Source of the DNA: an uncultured Collinsella sp.
GTDB lineage: Bacteria > Actinomycetota > Coriobacteriia > Coriobacteriales > Coriobacteriaceae
DNA: 25,712 bases
Direction of reading: 5' to 3'
NCBI GenBank assembly: GCA_937969105.1
Contig: CALBUZ010000078.1
Location: forward strand, 1 to 25,712
Position 1 is the first letter of the stretch, and each line of letters begins with the position of its first letter. The notes under the pieces were generated by a model. The model was given only the letters and a program-made list of their open reading frames with translations. It was not told the origin of the DNA and did not search any database. Shown one piece after another: positions 24,459 to 25,712 of this stretch. A program made the translations under genes and the position numbers.

Positions 24459-24477
24459 GTTAGTTCCTTACCTTAAC

Positions 24478-24951
24478 TTACCAACGATAGTGAGAGAACG
24501 CGCGGTTGGCCTCGGCCATCTTGAAGACGTCCTCACGCTTCTTGACGGAAGCGCCCAGGCCGTTGGAAGCGTCGAGGATCTCGTTGGCGAGACGCTCGGC
24601 CATGGTCTTCTCCTTGCGAGCGCGGGAGAAGTTGACGATCCAGCGGATACCCAGAGCGGTGGAACGACGGGAGTTGACCTCCATCGGGACCTGATAGGTA
24701 GCGCCACCGACACGCTTGGGCTTAACCTCGAGCGTGGGCTTGACGTTGTCCATAGCCTTCTTGAAGGTAGCGAGAGCGTCGCCACCCTCGGACTTCTCGG
24801 CAACGATCTCGAAAGCGGTGTAAACGATGCGCTCAGCGGTGGCCTTCTTGCCGTCAAGAAGGACCTTGTTGATGAGCTGAGTCACCAGGCGGTTGTTGTA
24901 AACGGCGTCAGGCTGAACCTCACGACGATTAGCTGCTGCACGACGCGGCAT
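24478..24951 (-). CDS. rpsG: 30S ribosomal protein S7
   Basis: S7 starts assembly of the 30S head and touches the E-site tRNA. The 157 residues begin [12 protein letters not shown]. They contain the family segments [13 protein letters not shown] and [12 protein letters not shown], and end in S-H-Y-R-W. The length is standard for bacteria (156). It lies 73 bases after rpsL and 19 before fusA, all on one transcript. Confidence 0.97.
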   Translation of the reverse strand: MPRRAAANRREVQPDAVYNNRLVTQLINKVLLDGKKATAERIVYTAFEIVAEKSEGGDALATFKKAMDNVKPTLEVKPKRVGGATYQVPMEVNSRRSTALGIRWIVNFSRARKEKTMAERLANEILDASNGLGASVKKREDVFKMAEANRAFSHYRW

Positions 24952-25024
24952 GTGAAATCTCCTTAAGTGTCTACCGTGCGGCGCTTAGGCGGCACACGGC
25001 GAAAGTATCAAAACGTTATCTGGC

Positions 25025-25402
25025 TTATTTAGCCTTGGGGCGCTTAGCACCGTACTTGGAACGGGCCTGCATACGGTTCTGGACCGGAGCAGCGTCGTAG
25101 GCGCCACGGATGACGTGATAACGGACACCAGGGAGGTCACGGACACGACCGCCGCGGACGAGCACGATGGAGTGCTCCTGCAGGTTGTGGCCCTCACCCG
25201 GGATGTAAGCAGTAACTTCGATGCCGTTGACGAGGCGAACACGGGCAACCTTACGAAGAGCCGAGTTCGGCTTCTTGGGGCTCGTGGTGAAGACGCGGGT
25301 GCACACGCCGCGCTTCTGGGAGTTGTGCTGCAGAGCAGCGTTCTTGGACTTCTTGGGCACGGAACGACGGCCCTGGCGAACCAGCTGGTTAATAGTAGGC
25401 AA
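25025..25402 (-). CDS. rpsL: 30S ribosomal protein S12, arginine at position 88
   Basis: S12 is at the decoding centre and governs accuracy and streptomycin response. The 125 residues align without gaps to mycobacterial S12: Q-L-V-R near the start, [13 protein letters not shown] with K43, and [11 protein letters not shown] at 83-93. The residue at 88 is arginine (codon CGT), where nearly all bacteria have lysine. The start codon is TTG, with AAGGAGT upstream, giving the canonical M-P-T-I-N-Q-L. It is the first gene of the operon behind a good promoter. Confidence 0.97.
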   Translation of the reverse strand: MPTINQLVRQGRRSVPKKSKNAALQHNSQKRGVCTRVFTTSPKKPNSALRKVARVRLVNGIEVTAYIPGEGHNLQEHSIVLVRGGRVRDLPGVRYHVIRGAYDAAPVQNRMQARSKYGAKRPKAK

Positions 25403-25458
25403 AGCGTACTCCTTCTCGAATGATTCCAGCTTTCTGTAAAGTGCAACGGCTTGAATCG

Positions 25459-25476
25459 AGGGGTCAGCATCCCCCT
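25459..25476 (-). promoter_or_regulatory. Small hairpin in the rpsL leader
   Basis: AGGGG at 25459-25463 pairs with CCCCT at 25472-25476 around eight bases. It lies soon after the predicted transcription start and about 57 bases before the rpsL start codon. A 5-bp GC-rich stem of this type may stabilise the mRNA or take part in control. Confidence 0.35.
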
Positions 25477-25495
25477 ACGAAACACGCAGTTCGAT

Positions 25496-25524
25496 AGGAT
25501 ACGTGCCGTAAGCTGTGCCGTCAA
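25496..25524 (-). promoter_or_regulatory. Promoter of the rpsL-rpsG-fusA-rpsJ operon
   Basis: On the minus strand a TTGACG -35 box (25524-25519) and a TATCCT -10 box (25501-25496) are separated by exactly 17 bases. Transcription should start near 25489, giving an untranslated leader of about 87 bases before rpsL. It is the best sigma-70-type promoter in the window. Confidence 0.75.
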
Positions 25525-25529
25525 CAGAC

Positions 25530-25548
25530 CACGCCGCCGGGCGTATCC
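25530..25548 (-). promoter_or_regulatory. Copy of the shared ribosomal upstream motif (rpsL copy)
   Basis: This reads CACGCCGCCGGGCGTATCC on the plus strand and agrees at 16 of 19 positions with 8251-8269 upstream of rplC. On the minus strand it ends five bases before the -35 box of the rpsL promoter, so here it lies outside the transcript and would act as DNA. Confidence 0.45.
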
Positions 25549-25641
25549 CAAAATTGGCACATTTCCGCAAAGCCTACACAAAAGGAATCTCCTTCTGCGC
25601 GCATGGGCGGATTCCCGGTCCGGGCGGCCCGCTGTTTAAGT

Positions 25642-25712
25642 TTGCTGCTCTACAGTCCTGCGCAAGACGGAAAGCACATTAAGTGCTTTCCTTTGCGTGC
25701 GGAACTCGCGAC
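25642..25712. repeat. Core of the inverted-repeat element, copy B (cut by the window edge)
   Basis: This copy has 64 of 71 bases in common with 8367-8437. Its inner stem GGAAAGCAC/GTGCTTTCC is perfect. The left flank (TTTAAGT before it) resembles the inner end of the arm of copy A, but the outer flank is different. If the element is symmetric, the mirrored arm lies just beyond the right edge. It is about 240 bases upstream of the rpsL start. Confidence 0.8.

Noticed and set aside
22089..24476. A 795-codon plus-strand open frame opposite fusA
   Set aside because: It mirrors the codon pattern of EF-G. High GC keeps the antisense frame open, and the protein is low-complexity (L, D, G, V-rich) with no family resemblance.
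1..25712. tRNA, rRNA, CRISPR, transposase or phage genes
   Set aside because: I looked on both strands and saw no cloverleaf sequence, rRNA core, regularly spaced direct-repeat array or mobile-element protein.

Overview
The window is a dense, high-GC chromosomal segment with short operon spacings, Shine-Dalgarno-led genes and TTG/GTG starts. Protein features point to an anaerobic Gram-positive actinobacterium of the Coriobacteriia, Collinsella-like by my reading: a fused AccD-AccA, a FabK-type fatty acid cluster and a zinc-ribbon L24. The genus is inference; no rRNA gene is present to test it. Every confident gene except birA is on the minus strand.

Region by region, from low to high coordinates: (1) 1-1872, a sugar-type DeoR regulator translationally coupled behind a Gfo/Idh/MocA oxidoreductase, with a striking 10-bp-phased operator-like array upstream (1927-2054). 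(2) 2126-2246, hairpins and the intrinsic terminator that ends the ribosomal operon. (3) 2273-8061, ribosomal genes in the order rplC-rplD-rplW-rplB-rpsS-rplV-rpsC-rplP-rpmC-rpsQ-rplN-rplX. rpsJ is missing at the front and rplE is missing at the back. (4) 8062-8520, a 459-base gap with an RBS-sequestering hairpin and a 165-base element with perfect 49-bp inverted arms. (5) 8521-10341, a histidine phosphatase and a Mn-type cation diffusion facilitator. (6) 10421-20921, a terminator and then, reading up the minus strand, a complete fatty acid operon fabH-acpP-fabK-fabD-fabG-fabF-accB-fabZ-accC-accDA followed by an orphan PTS EIIC. (7) 20922-21097, a divergent control region with two 18-bp operator-like repeats, then birA on the plus strand. 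(8) 21934-21970, a bidirectional terminator. (9) 21990-25402, rpsL-rpsG-fusA-rpsJ without tuf, behind a clear promoter. (10) 25642-25712, a second copy of the core of the inverted-repeat element, cut by the window edge.

How the genes work together: BirA biotinylates AccB. AccB, AccC and AccDA make malonyl-CoA, and FabD loads it onto AcpP. FabH starts the chain, and FabF, FabG, FabZ and FabK run the elongation cycle. The order matches the streptococcal fab cluster, with birA where the regulator gene fabT would be expected. The ribosomal part encodes translation machinery.

The least explained signals are non-coding: the two-copy hairpin element with compensatory changes, found upstream of both ribosomal operons; a motif shared by the regions upstream of rplC, rplB and rpsL; the phased array before the DeoR operon; and the twin boxes between fabH and birA. 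These are the best candidates for undescribed biology here. I see no defence system, CRISPR array, tRNA, rRNA or transposase gene.
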